In this document: in pieces, positions 1 to 6,846 of the stretch
Layout of the letters: every line of letters begins with the position of its first letter
Numbering within the stretch: position 1 is the stretch's first letter
Assembly: GCA_024683935.1 (NCBI GenBank)
Contig: JAIKXV010000026.1
Coordinates: forward strand, 1 to 7,339
Length of the DNA stretch: 7,339 bases
Source of the DNA: Lachnospiraceae bacterium
GTDB lineage: Bacteria; Bacillota_A; Clostridia; Lachnospirales; Lachnospiraceae
Direction of reading: 5' to 3'
Translations under genes and position numbers: made by a program
Notes under the pieces: generated by a model
Database searches by the model: none
Seen by the model: only the letters and a program-made list of their open reading frames with translations
Told to the model about the DNA's origin: nothing

Positions 1-1259
1 GTCTTGAATTCATCAGACCACACAAAGACCGGTTTATCCATCTCAAAGACCAGTGTAATGCCGTTCTGCTTAAGTAAGAGATCGTTTGCCTGTATGCAGC
101 CTCTTATAACTTCCGTGAGATCGAACCTTTCAAAATCTATCCTGTCGTCTCCGAATTCCAGCTCATTCAATGTCATAAGGTTCTTTACCAGGTGGTTCAT
201 CTTCCCGGCTTCATCCATTATAACATCACAGTAATAATCCCTGTCTTCCCTGCTTTCCGCCACATCGTCCTTTAATCCTTCAGCATATCCCTGGATCAGC
301 GCTATAGGAGTTTTAAGCTCATGTGCCACATTTGAAAGAAACTCAAGCCGCATGCTGTTCTGCTTTTCCTTTCTTTCAATGTCACGTTTCAGCTCATTAT
401 TTGAAGTCTTAAGTTCGGAAATGGTCTTTTCCAGGGTTTCGGAGAGTTCGTTCATGTGCTCTCCTAAGACTGCTATCTCGTTTTTCCCGCCGCTCCTGTA
501 CTTGGCCTCGAAATCAAGAGCCGTCATCCTTTCGGAGATCTCCGCCAGCTCACCTATGGGCTTGGTTATCCTTTTAGTTACAAACCAGATAAGGATAGCG
601 CTGAAGAGTATCATCACAAAGCCAACATATCCTAAAAACCTGTTGGAAACACTGACGCTCTCCCTGATGGAATTGAGGGCGGTCCTCATGATGATTATGT
701 CTCCGTTGGAAAGGCTTCCCCACAGCTCTAAGTAATCGATCTCCATTCTCGGATCCACCGCGATACAGATCTCATAACTTTCATTTTCATAAAGAATGAT
801 CGGTTCATAATCCTTCTTTTCCGGCCTGTCCGCTGCGCCTGGCCCCCGGATTGCAGCACTTTCATTGGCTGATATCCCATGCAAAAGGGGATCATCCATA
901 TCAAAAATATGCTCCAGCAGCCTTATTATCATTATATTGTTGTTTCCGGTGGTGGATACAACAGTCTGAAGGCCGGGTGTGACTATGGCGGCATTCAGGT
1001 TAGACGAGGAACATAGCTGTTGGAAGGACTGTCTGAAGGAAACACTGAAAGTATCGGATGATGAGACCAGGCTGTCCACGGCCTCATAGGCCTTCATAAG
1101 CCTGTCCTGTTTATCGAGAATATAATAGCGCTGAAGGAGCAGACTGTTTATGATCCAGAATGCCCCAATGGTCAGCATCATCACCACTATGAAGATGACA
1201 GCAAATTCAGTCCTGATGGAATTTTTGAAACTGAATCTGTTTTTCGAATTCTTATCCAT
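1..1259 (-). CDS. Sensor histidine kinase, partial (C-terminus beyond left edge)
   Basis: The 419 codons visible here encode a two-helix membrane kinase with no in-frame stop up to the window edge. It opens with a basic segment, then TM1 at about residues 19-38, an extracytoplasmic sensor domain at about 39-206, and TM2 at about 208-227. A HAMP linker follows from about 228 (TKRITKPIGELAEISERM), then a coiled coil and the HisKA phosphoacceptor box SNVAHELKTPIALIQGYAEG, with the histidine at residue 313. The N, G1 and G2 boxes of the ATPase domain should lie beyond the left edge. The ATG at 1259 is preceded by AGGAAAG at a normal distance. The gene lies 37 nt downstream of the lipoprotein gene with no terminator between them, so they are probably co-transcribed. 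The layout resembles VanS/PhoR-type kinases, which autophosphorylate and pass phosphate to a partner regulator. The ligand is unknown, and no partner regulator is visible in this window. Confidence 0.93.
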   Translation of the reverse strand, partial: MDKNSKNRFSFKNSIRTEFAVIFIVVMMLTIGAFWIINSLLLQRYYILDKQDRLMKAYEAVDSLVSSSDTFSVSFRQSFQQLCSSSNLNAAIVTPGLQTVVSTTGNNNIMIIRLLEHIFDMDDPLLHGISANESAAIRGPGAADRPEKKDYEPIILYENESYEICIAVDPRMEIDYLELWGSLSNGDIIIMRTALNSIRESVSVSNRFLGYVGFVMILFSAILIWFVTKRITKPIGELAEISERMTALDFEAKYRSGGKNEIAVLGEHMNELSETLEKTISELKTSNNELKRDIERKEKQNSMRLEFLSNVAHELKTPIALIQGYAEGLKDDVAESREDRDYYCDVIMDEAGKMNHLVKNLMTLNELEFGDDRIDFERFDLTEVIRGCIQANDLLLKQNGITLVFEMDKPVFVWSDEFK

Positions 1260-1296
1260 GAATTGATCTTTCCTGCGCTTTTGAGAGTCACGCCGT

Positions 1297-2139
1297 TCAA
1301 ATGCTGCTTCGATCCACCTTCTTCATTTCCTCAGGCTGAACCGCTTCATACTTTGCTCTGTACTCTTCAAATTCCTGCATGGAGATTTTTTTGTCGTTAT
1401 AAGTAAAATCACTGTTCTCATCATAAACGTCATCCGGAGAGTCCCAGTACTCGGCATTTATGGAAATGCTTTCCACTTCTTTCCCGTCTCCGTCATATCT
1501 GATGAGTGTCATGGTATTCCTGCCTGCATGCATAAAATCGCTGTGACTCACATAAATATGGCCTTCGCCCCTGAAAACATTGCAGACGTCTGTTGTGCCG
1601 TCACCATAATCGATAAGTTTAAGTTCACCGTCAATGATGTCATAAATATCAAAGCCATACATGAATGTAGAGACTAAAAGCTCATCCTTCCCATCTTCAT
1701 CCATATCAAATAGATAGCTCTCCGGCTCCTGATCGAAATCCTCTTTTACATAACTGTATCTGTCAGAAAATGTTCCGTCATCAAGCTTGATCTCATCCTT
1801 TAAGTACTTCCGGAAAAGCTCGTCAATATCGGGATCTGACTTATCCGGCTCTTTTTCCGGAAGCTCTGCTGTTTCAGTTTCCTTCTCCGGCGTTTCAGTT
1901 TCTTTCTCTGCTGATTCCGTCTCTTCTTCGGACGCCACTGTTTCCGTTGCTTTTTCTTCAGCTGTGTCAGCCTGAACCTCAGCTTTAGTATCGCTTTCCT
2001 GGGCAACAGGGGTTGTTCCGGAAATCTCCTCCTTGCCGGAATTATCTGCCTTATTCCCGGCACCGCATCCGCTCAGCACTACCGACACCACAAATCCCGC
2101 CAAAAGCAGCCTTATACTGTTCTCCGTTTTTATTCTCAT
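1297..2139 (-). CDS. Secreted lipoprotein with acidic Glu/Thr-rich linker and FG-GAP-like C-terminal domain
   Basis: The 280-residue product starts with a lipoprotein signal peptide: basic MRIK, a hydrophobic core, and lipobox LSGC with the lipidated cysteine at residue 25. Residues about 30-105 form a low-complexity linker dominated by Glu, Thr, Ala and Lys, with repeated EKETET units, which probably spans the cell wall. From about residue 107 a folded acidic domain follows. It contains FDMDEDGKDELLV, a Dx(D/E)DG-type calcium-loop motif typical of FG-GAP/VCBS-like blades, and further Asp- and Tyr-rich strands. No catalytic motif is recognised. The start at 2139 has a strong AGGGGGTG ribosome binding site about 9 nt upstream. 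The gene is first in a unit with the downstream histidine kinase, so it could be an accessory sensor or ligand-binding partner for it, but this is inferred from position only. The specific function is unknown. Confidence 0.9.
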   Translation of the reverse strand: MRIKTENSIRLLLAGFVVSVVLSGCGAGNKADNSGKEEISGTTPVAQESDTKAEVQADTAEEKATETVASEEETESAEKETETPEKETETAELPEKEPDKSDPDIDELFRKYLKDEIKLDDGTFSDRYSYVKEDFDQEPESYLFDMDEDGKDELLVSTFMYGFDIYDIIDGELKLIDYGDGTTDVCNVFRGEGHIYVSHSDFMHAGRNTMTLIRYDGDGKEVESISINAEYWDSPDDVYDENSDFTYNDKKISMQEFEEYRAKYEAVQPEEMKKVDRSSI

Positions 2140-2169
2140 ATTCTTTCACACCCCCTGTATATTTGGAAT

Positions 2170-2205
2170 CCCCGGGCTTATCCCAAACAAATGTCTTCTC
2201 CGGGG
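2170..2205 (-). promoter_or_regulatory. Possible 5' leader stem-loop of the lipoprotein unit
   Basis: CCCCGG at 2170-2175 and CCGGGG at 2200-2205 are exact reverse complements enclosing a 24-nt loop. They lie in the predicted 5' untranslated leader of the lipoprotein gene, ending 31 nt before its start codon. The leader matches no riboswitch class that I recognise. A six-pair GC stem with a large loop can arise by chance, so a regulatory role is only a possibility. Confidence 0.25.
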
Positions 2206-2270
2206 TAAAACACGTTTCTTAACCGTAAATACATATATCTTCTGAAAAGTTACTATACTTCTTATTAACG

Positions 2271-2279
2271 ATTATAGCA
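2271..2279 (-). promoter_or_regulatory. Extended -10 promoter for the lipoprotein/histidine kinase unit
   Basis: The minus strand reads TGCTATAAT here, a perfect TATAAT -10 hexamer preceded by the extended TGn element. The expected -35 position about 17 bp upstream (2294-2299) reads AAAGAT, a poor match, which fits extended -10 promoters that depend little on a -35 box. Transcription would begin near 2264 and give a leader of about 125 nt before the lipoprotein start. This is a motif-only call. Confidence 0.5.
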
Positions 2280-2307
2280 AGATTGTTCATTTCATCTTTT
2301 CAGAGCA

Positions 2308-2357
2308 GATATTTATACAATCTTAATACGATGACTGATATCTTTATACTGAATTAA
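2308..2357 (+). promoter_or_regulatory. Direct repeats upstream of the potassium operon, candidate regulator sites
   Basis: Two copies of TTTATACnnnnTTAA begin at 2312 and 2343, 31 bp apart (about three helical turns), and each is preceded by GATAT (2308-2312 and 2337-2341). A looser relative, TATAC with TTAA two bases further on, lies at 2254-2268. The second copy contains TATACT at 2345-2350, a plausible -10 hexamer without a good -35, as expected for an activated promoter. Same-face direct repeats are the usual target layout of OmpR/PhoB-family regulators such as the KdpE-like protein at the end of this operon. That this protein binds here is inference. Confidence 0.35.
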
Positions 2358-2363
2358 CCTGAA

Positions 2364-3713
2364 ATGGGGTTTAATAGGTGTATGAGTGATCAGGGTATCA
2401 AGATTAAGATAACTACATTTCAGATCATCATATATGCTTTTGCCCTCACTATCCTTATGGGTTCTGCGCTGTTAAGCCTGCCCATTTCAACAAAAGACGG
2501 AGCCGGTGCCTCCTTTTTTGACGCCCTGTTTACATCAACCTCAGCTGTTTGCGTTACCGGCCTTGTAATAAGGGATACCTGGAATTACTGGTCTCTGTTC
2601 GGAAGAACTGTCATATTGCTGCTGATCCAGATAGGCGGATTGGGAATAGTCACCGTCGCACTCCTGATATTCATGCTGTCCGGGAAGAAAATATCCCTTA
2701 CCCAGAGATTAGTTATGAAGGACGCTATTTCCGCAGACAGGGTAGGCGGGATAACAAAATTAACTTCATTCATTTTAAGACTCACTCTTTTCTTTGAAAT
2801 ATCCGGTGCTTTGATCTTATATCCTGTATTTTCAAAAGAATATGGGACCGTAAATGGTCTGGGACACGCCGTTTTTCATTCTGTTTCGGCATTCTGTAAT
2901 GCGGGCTTTGATCTGATGGGTTCACATGGCGATTATTCCTCCCTGTGTCCATATAAGGATAGTATGATCATAAATTTAGTCATAATAGCACTTATAGTAT
3001 GCGGTGGCCTTGGATTTATGACCTGGAAAGAAATAAGTGTCAACAAGTGGAAATTTCACAGGTACAGCCTGCAAAGCCGGTCTGTCCTCTTTATGACCTT
3101 GCTTTTAATATTTGTTCCCGCTGTCTGCTTTTATCTCTTTGAATTTGCTTCCTTACCGATGCGCGAAAGACTGCTGGCCTCCCTTTTCCAGTCCGTTACC
3201 ACAAGAACAGCGGGATTCAACACCCAGGACCTGAACGGCTTAAATGATAACGGAAAGATGGTAATGATCATTCTAATGCTTATAGGCGGAGCCCCCGGAT
3301 CAACAGCGGGGGGAATGAAGATCACAACGATCATAGTACTGGTGGCATCAGCGTTTTCAGCATTCAGGGATAGTGATATCACCACTTTATTCCGACGGAC
3401 TGTAAAGAACGAAATAATAAAGAAAGCCGCCGCGTTGTTTTTTATGTATTCGGTACTGTTCATATCAGCTGCGATGATCATAAGTCACAGGGAAAAACTC
3501 CCAATACTGACCTGCCTTTTTGAAACCGCATCTGCTATTGGTACTGTAGGCCTGTCCCTGGGAATAACGCCTGCGCTTTCATTTCTTTCCAGATCAATAC
3601 TCATCTTTCTGATGTTTTTCGGAAGAGTCGGTGGATTGACAATAGTATTTGCCGCGATAACATACAGGCCTGAGCTCGGGGAATACCCTTCAGAAGATAT
3701 TTCTGTAGGATGA
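2364..3713 (+). CDS. ktrB: Potassium uptake channel subunit, KtrB/TrkH family
   Basis: This membrane protein (449 residues) forms the K+ translocation pore and works with the RCK subunit encoded next. All four M1-P-M2 repeats of the family are visible through their filter loops: SAVCVTGL (Gly66), SAFCNAGF (Gly181), TTRTAGF (Gly284) and SAIGTVGL (Gly396). The gating loop in the third repeat reads GGAPGSTAGGMK (residues 308-319), and the conserved arginine motif FGRVGGLT lies near the C-terminus. The length fits KtrB of Ktr systems better than the longer TrkH of proteobacteria; Ktr systems are typically Na+-dependent. The start is uncertain. The ATG at 2364 has no good ribosome binding site. 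An in-frame ATG at 2382 (MSDQGIKIK, 443 residues) has GGGG 11 nt upstream and places the first helix as in other KtrB proteins. It is the first gene of the operon, and ktrA follows after 24 nt. Confidence 0.95.
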   Translation: MGFNRCMSDQGIKIKITTFQIIIYAFALTILMGSALLSLPISTKDGAGASFFDALFTSTSAVCVTGLVIRDTWNYWSLFGRTVILLLIQIGGLGIVTVALLIFMLSGKKISLTQRLVMKDAISADRVGGITKLTSFILRLTLFFEISGALILYPVFSKEYGTVNGLGHAVFHSVSAFCNAGFDLMGSHGDYSSLCPYKDSMIINLVIIALIVCGGLGFMTWKEISVNKWKFHRYSLQSRSVLFMTLLLIFVPAVCFYLFEFASLPMRERLLASLFQSVTTRTAGFNTQDLNGLNDNGKMVMIILMLIGGAPGSTAGGMKITTIIVLVASAFSAFRDSDITTLFRRTVKNEIIKKAAALFFMYSVLFISAAMIISHREKLPILTCLFETASAIGTVGLSLGITPALSFLSRSILIFLMFFGRVGGLTIVFAAITYRPELGEYPSEDISVG

Positions 3714-3737
3714 ACTATGTGATAGGAGAAATAAAAA

Positions 3738-4385
3738 ATGAAAACGGTATTAGTGATCGGAATGGGAAGGTTTGGCAAAAACGCATCCATAAGGCTCAGG
3801 GAACTGGGGCATGAGGTAATGGCGGTAGATATTCTTGAAGACCGCGTGTCGGACTCGCTGGAAATAGCTTCGAATGCCATTATCGGCGATGCTACAAGCA
3901 GAGCGTTCCTCGAAACCCTTGATGTACGGGACTATGACCTGTGTATAGTGACCATAGGTGATGATTTTCAATGCTCTCTCGAGGCAACATCACTGCTTAA
4001 AGAGATGGGAGCCCGCAAGGTTATATCCAGAGCCTCAAATGATGTCCAGAAGAAATTTCTTCTCAGGAATGGCGCGGATCATGTAGTTTATCCCGAAGAA
4101 CAGGTTGCTCACTGGGTAGCGATCAGATATAGTTCAGACAGTATTTTTGATTATCTGTCGCTGGAGGACGGCTATTCCATTGCTGAAATCGATGTACCGA
4201 TAAAGTGGACTGGACGGACCATAGGTGAGCTGGATGTAAGAAACAGGCATAAGATCAATATCATGGCCATCAAACGTAATGATAAGATGATGATGGATAT
4301 AACAACAAATACACAGTTATCCGGTATGGACAGGGCACTGGTCCTGGGAAAGTATGAGGATATTCAAAAATGTTTAAAAATCTGA
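3738..4385 (+). CDS. ktrA: Potassium uptake regulatory RCK subunit, KtrA/TrkA family
   Basis: This cytosolic gating subunit (215 residues) forms a ring under the KtrB pore and opens or closes it on binding nucleotide. The N-terminal RCK_N Rossmann domain (about 1-120) shows the dinucleotide motif GMGRFG at residues 8-13, an acidic residue ending the second strand (Asp31), and the GDAT motif at 50-53. The RCK_C domain (about 135-215) begins after the signature ADHVVYPEEQVA. In other Firmicutes this C-terminal domain can bind cyclic di-AMP; whether this one does cannot be told from sequence. The stretch before the last strand (DITTNTQLSGMD) lacks the prolines commonly seen there. AGGAGAA lies 7 nt before the ATG. 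The gene order is B then A, the reverse of Bacillus ktrAB. Its 3' end overlaps the next gene by 16 nt, suggesting coupled translation. Confidence 0.95.
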   Translation: MKTVLVIGMGRFGKNASIRLRELGHEVMAVDILEDRVSDSLEIASNAIIGDATSRAFLETLDVRDYDLCIVTIGDDFQCSLEATSLLKEMGARKVISRASNDVQKKFLLRNGADHVVYPEEQVAHWVAIRYSSDSIFDYLSLEDGYSIAEIDVPIKWTGRTIGELDVRNRHKINIMAIKRNDKMMMDITTNTQLSGMDRALVLGKYEDIQKCLKI

Positions 4386-5941
4386 TCAACATTATTCTGG
4401 GTAATAACAAGGGCTCTGATATAAAAGACCGTTCGGCAGATATTAAGGATATATCTTTTATCATTGTAACCGTTCTGCTGGCCACATTATTGGGAATTGC
4501 CTTCCATAGATTCGGTTTCTCCGATGTCACGGTGATAGCCTGGTATATTCTGGCAGTTCAGATCATTTCTGTAAGAGTGTCCGGGATCCATGTAAATGCC
4601 ATCATATCCCTGATATGTGTTGTTGTATTTAATTTTTTCTTCACCGAACCCAAATATACACTCTTCGCCTATGATTCCGACTACATTATGACATTTACGG
4701 TAATGTTTATTGTTTCGTTTTTAGCAGGATTGCTGGCGGACCAGCTTCGACAGATGCTCAGACAGGCAGAAGCCGACAGCGTCAGAACGCAGATCATGTT
4801 TGACACGAGCCTGTTATTGAATAAGGCTGCGGATTACGAAGAAGTTGCCACCGTAACCGGAATGCAGCTTAAAAAGCTTATAGGACGGAGCGTTTTCATA
4901 CAGTTATCTGACTCTGAAAAAGACACAAAGATTTACTTCCCGGACGACTGTGAAAAGGAGTTTGAGCCGGAGATCGAAACAGACTGTATCGCCTGGACAC
5001 TCTGCAGCGGAAAGGATGCAGGCCGGGGAACCAATGTATATCCGTCTGCAAAGGGAGAATACAAGTCCCTTTCGATAAATGACCACACCTATGGCGTTGT
5101 CGGTATCATGTCGGAACATGACTTATCCGATAAGCTTACAGATGACATCATAAATGCGATATTGAGCCAGTGCGAGCTGGCAATGGAGAATATCCGGGCA
5201 ACCAACGAAAAGGAGGCTGAAAAGCTGAAAACACAGGACGAGCGGCTACGTGCAGATCTGCTCCGCAGTATCTCCCACGATCTCCGTACACCACTCACCT
5301 CAATTTCCGGAAATTCAAGCGTGCTCCTCCAGTCCGACAACAAACTTGATCCGGAGACAACAAAGCAGCTCTACCAGGATATATATGACGATTCCCAGTG
5401 GCTGATCAATCTGGTAGAAAACCTGCTATCCGTCAGCCGTGTTACAAACAGTGAATTGAAACTTAACCGCTCAGACGAGGTTCTGGATGATATAATTGAT
5501 GAAGCTATGCAACATATAGACCGGCATGCGGAAAACCATATTATCGAGGTCAAGAAATCTTCCGAAATGATCCTGGTCAATGTGGATGTTCATCTGATAA
5601 TCCAGGTGATAATAAATCTCATGGACAATGCCGTTAAATACACTCCTGAAGGCTCTACCATATGCCTTGAAACAGAAAAGAAAGACGACAAAGTGATCGT
5701 GAAGGTAAGCGATAACGGGCCCGGAATATCTGACGAAGAGAAAACTCACATTTTTGAAATGTTCTATAATGGAAAAAAAGATATTTCGGATTCCAGAAGA
5801 AGCATGGGTATGGGACTGGCCCTCTGTAAATCCATCGTGGAAGCACATGGCGGGCAGATCTCCGTAACTTCAAACCATCCCTGCGGAGCAACATTCTTAT
5901 TTACATTACCTGAATCATTAAAGGTGGGAGAAAATGAATAA
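4370..5941 (+). CDS. KdpD-like sensor histidine kinase lacking the N-terminal KdpD/Usp module
   Basis: This 523-residue kinase corresponds to the C-terminal part of KdpD, the sensor of K+ limitation and osmotic stress. Four transmembrane helices (about 28-46, 53-69, 74-91 and 105-123) form the DUF4118 block, with the KdpD hallmark FTEPKYTL at 91-98. A GAF-like region (about 140-275) and a short coiled coil lead to the HisKA box SISHDLRTPLTSISG, with the phosphoacceptor at His303. The ATPase domain has its N box with Asn420, the G1 box DNGPGIS from Asp448 and the G2 box MGMGLAL around 479-485. All catalytic elements look intact. Classical KdpD is close to 900 residues; the roughly 400-residue cytoplasmic N-terminal domain with its Walker and universal-stress-protein folds is absent. 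GAGGA lies 9 nt before the ATG. The gene starts 16 nt inside ktrA, and the downstream regulator is its obvious partner. Confidence 0.93.
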   Translation: MFKNLINIILGNNKGSDIKDRSADIKDISFIIVTVLLATLLGIAFHRFGFSDVTVIAWYILAVQIISVRVSGIHVNAIISLICVVVFNFFFTEPKYTLFAYDSDYIMTFTVMFIVSFLAGLLADQLRQMLRQAEADSVRTQIMFDTSLLLNKAADYEEVATVTGMQLKKLIGRSVFIQLSDSEKDTKIYFPDDCEKEFEPEIETDCIAWTLCSGKDAGRGTNVYPSAKGEYKSLSINDHTYGVVGIMSEHDLSDKLTDDIINAILSQCELAMENIRATNEKEAEKLKTQDERLRADLLRSISHDLRTPLTSISGNSSVLLQSDNKLDPETTKQLYQDIYDDSQWLINLVENLLSVSRVTNSELKLNRSDEVLDDIIDEAMQHIDRHAENHIIEVKKSSEMILVNVDVHLIIQVIINLMDNAVKYTPEGSTICLETEKKDDKVIVKVSDNGPGISDEEKTHIFEMFYNGKKDISDSRRSMGMGLALCKSIVEAHGGQISVTSNHPCGATFLFTLPESLKVGENE

Positions 5942-6632
5942 CAAGACCAACATTCTGGTTGTCGAGGATGATCGCCAGATAAGAAAACTGATGTCAACAA
6001 CACTGTCCTCAAACGAATACAACATTGAATGTGCCTGTGACGGCAGTCAGGCCATCATGGCTGTATCAACCAATAAGTTTGATATAGTTCTGCTGGATCT
6101 CGGCCTGCCGGATATGGACGGAGAAATAGTTATTAAGAAAATACGTGAGTGGAGCAAGATCCCCATTATCGTTATCAGTGCCAGGGGCGAGGATTCCGAT
6201 AAGATTTCCGCTCTTGATAACGGTGCCGATGATTATCTGACCAAACCTTTCTCGATTGAGGAACTGATGGCGCGTATCAGGGTAGCACAAAGAAGGCTGT
6301 CAAATATATCAGACGGCTCCGAATCGGTATTTCAAAACGGCGATCTGGTGGTGGACTATCCGGCCGGAACCGCCTATCTAAAAGGCAAAGAACTTTCTCT
6401 CACACCGATCGAGTACAAACTGCTGTCCCTCTTATCCAAAAATGCAGGGAAAGTCCTTACACATACTTATATCACTGATAAGATATGGGGCAATTCTGTT
6501 GACAGTGATGTCGCTTCATTACGTGTTTTCATGGCTTCACTCCGGAAAAAGATAGAGAAAGATACCGCCCATCCCGAATATATTCAAACCCATATCGGTA
6601 CCGGGTATAGAATGATCATCGTTAAGAAGTGA
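5934..6632 (+). CDS. KdpE-like response regulator, OmpR/PhoB family
   Basis: A complete DNA-binding response regulator of 232 residues. The receiver domain (about 1-118) has the acidic pair Asp12/Asp13, the phosphoacceptor Asp55 in LLDLGLPDMDG, Ser82 in the switch Thr/Ser position and Lys104 in DDYLTKPF. The C-terminal winged-helix domain (about 132-231) contains LSLTPIEYKLLSLL, a recognition-helix region around SDVASLRVFMASLRKKIE, and the terminal HIGTGYRM wing. The start overlaps the kinase stop by 8 nt and is preceded by AAGGTGG, so the pair is probably translated in a fixed ratio. Its position after a KdpD-like kinase identifies it as the KdpE-type partner. KdpE normally activates the kdpFABC pump genes, but none are present here, so the likely target is this ktr operon itself. 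It is the last gene before a convergent rRNA/tRNA unit. Confidence 0.95.
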   Translation: MNNKTNILVVEDDRQIRKLMSTTLSSNEYNIECACDGSQAIMAVSTNKFDIVLLDLGLPDMDGEIVIKKIREWSKIPIIVISARGEDSDKISALDNGADDYLTKPFSIEELMARIRVAQRRLSNISDGSESVFQNGDLVVDYPAGTAYLKGKELSLTPIEYKLLSLLSKNAGKVLTHTYITDKIWGNSVDSDVASLRVFMASLRKKIEKDTAHPEYIQTHIGTGYRMIIVKK

Positions 6633-6668
6633 TCAACGCTTATTGTGGAAAGTTAAGATAAATCAAAA

Positions 6669-6688
6669 AAACCACCTGTCGGTGGTTT
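6669..6688 (-). terminator. Intrinsic terminator of the rRNA/tRNA unit
   Basis: AAACCACC (6669-6676) and GGTGGTTT (6681-6688) form an 8-bp perfect stem with the 4-nt loop TGTC at 6677-6680. On the minus strand the stem runs straight into a T tract (complement of the A run at 6665-6671), making a classic intrinsic terminator 5 nt after the CAT-anticodon tRNA. On the plus strand only TTTATTG follows, but the hairpin could also weakly stop the convergent potassium operon, whose last stop codon is 36 nt away. Confidence 0.88.
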
Positions 6689-6693
6689 ATTGA

Positions 6694-6767
6694 TGGAGCT
6701 TCGGGGACTCGAACCCTGGACCGACCGGTTATGAGCCGGTTGCTCTAACCAACTGAGCTAAAGCTCC
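6694..6767 (-). tRNA. tRNA with CAT anticodon (elongator Met, or Ile2 after lysidine modification)
   Basis: A full cloverleaf folds on the minus strand. The acceptor GGAGCTT pairs with AAGCTCC, followed by T8-A9, D stem GCTC/GAGC, anticodon stem ACCGG/CCGGT with loop CTCATAA (anticodon at 6731-6733), and T loop TTCGAGT. The perfectly paired first acceptor base pair and the lack of the GGG/CCC anticodon-stem motif rule out the initiator tRNA. CAT can decode Met or, when the cytidine is converted to lysidine, the Ile AUA codon, and the loop sequence does not separate the two. The T stem has an A-C mismatch at its second pair (CAGGG/CCCCG). The discriminator is A and CCA is not encoded. Confidence 0.95.
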
Positions 6768-6774
6768 CTGAAGA

Positions 6775-6846
6775 TGACCCGGACGGGAATTGAACCCGTG
6801 TTACCGCCGTGAAAGGGCGATGTCTTAACCTCTTGACCACCGGGCC
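6775..6846 (-). tRNA. tRNA-Glu (anticodon TTC)
   Basis: Minus-strand cloverleaf with acceptor GGCCCGG/CCGGGTC containing one G-T wobble, anticodon loop CTTTCAC with TTC at 6811-6813, and T stem ACGGG/CCCGT with loop TTCAATT. The body closely resembles Firmicutes glutamate tRNAs. Discriminator A is followed by TCT, so the CCA end must be added after transcription. Only 7 nt separate it from the next tRNA in the unit. Confidence 0.97.

Noticed and set aside
352..735. 127-codon plus-strand open frame
   Set aside because: It lies antisense to the histidine kinase, whose HAMP and HisKA motifs are clear on the minus strand. The frame has no recognisable domain and no ribosome binding site.
2140..2363. 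Possible c-di-AMP (ydaO-type) riboswitch before ktrB
   Set aside because: Such riboswitches control ktr genes in Bacillus, but this region is AT-rich and only 224 bp, and I find none of the conserved GC-rich core segments of that class on the plus strand.
3131..3880. Minus-strand open frames across ktrB and ktrA
   Set aside because: They are antisense shadows of strongly conserved channel and RCK genes, without domains or ribosome binding sites of their own.
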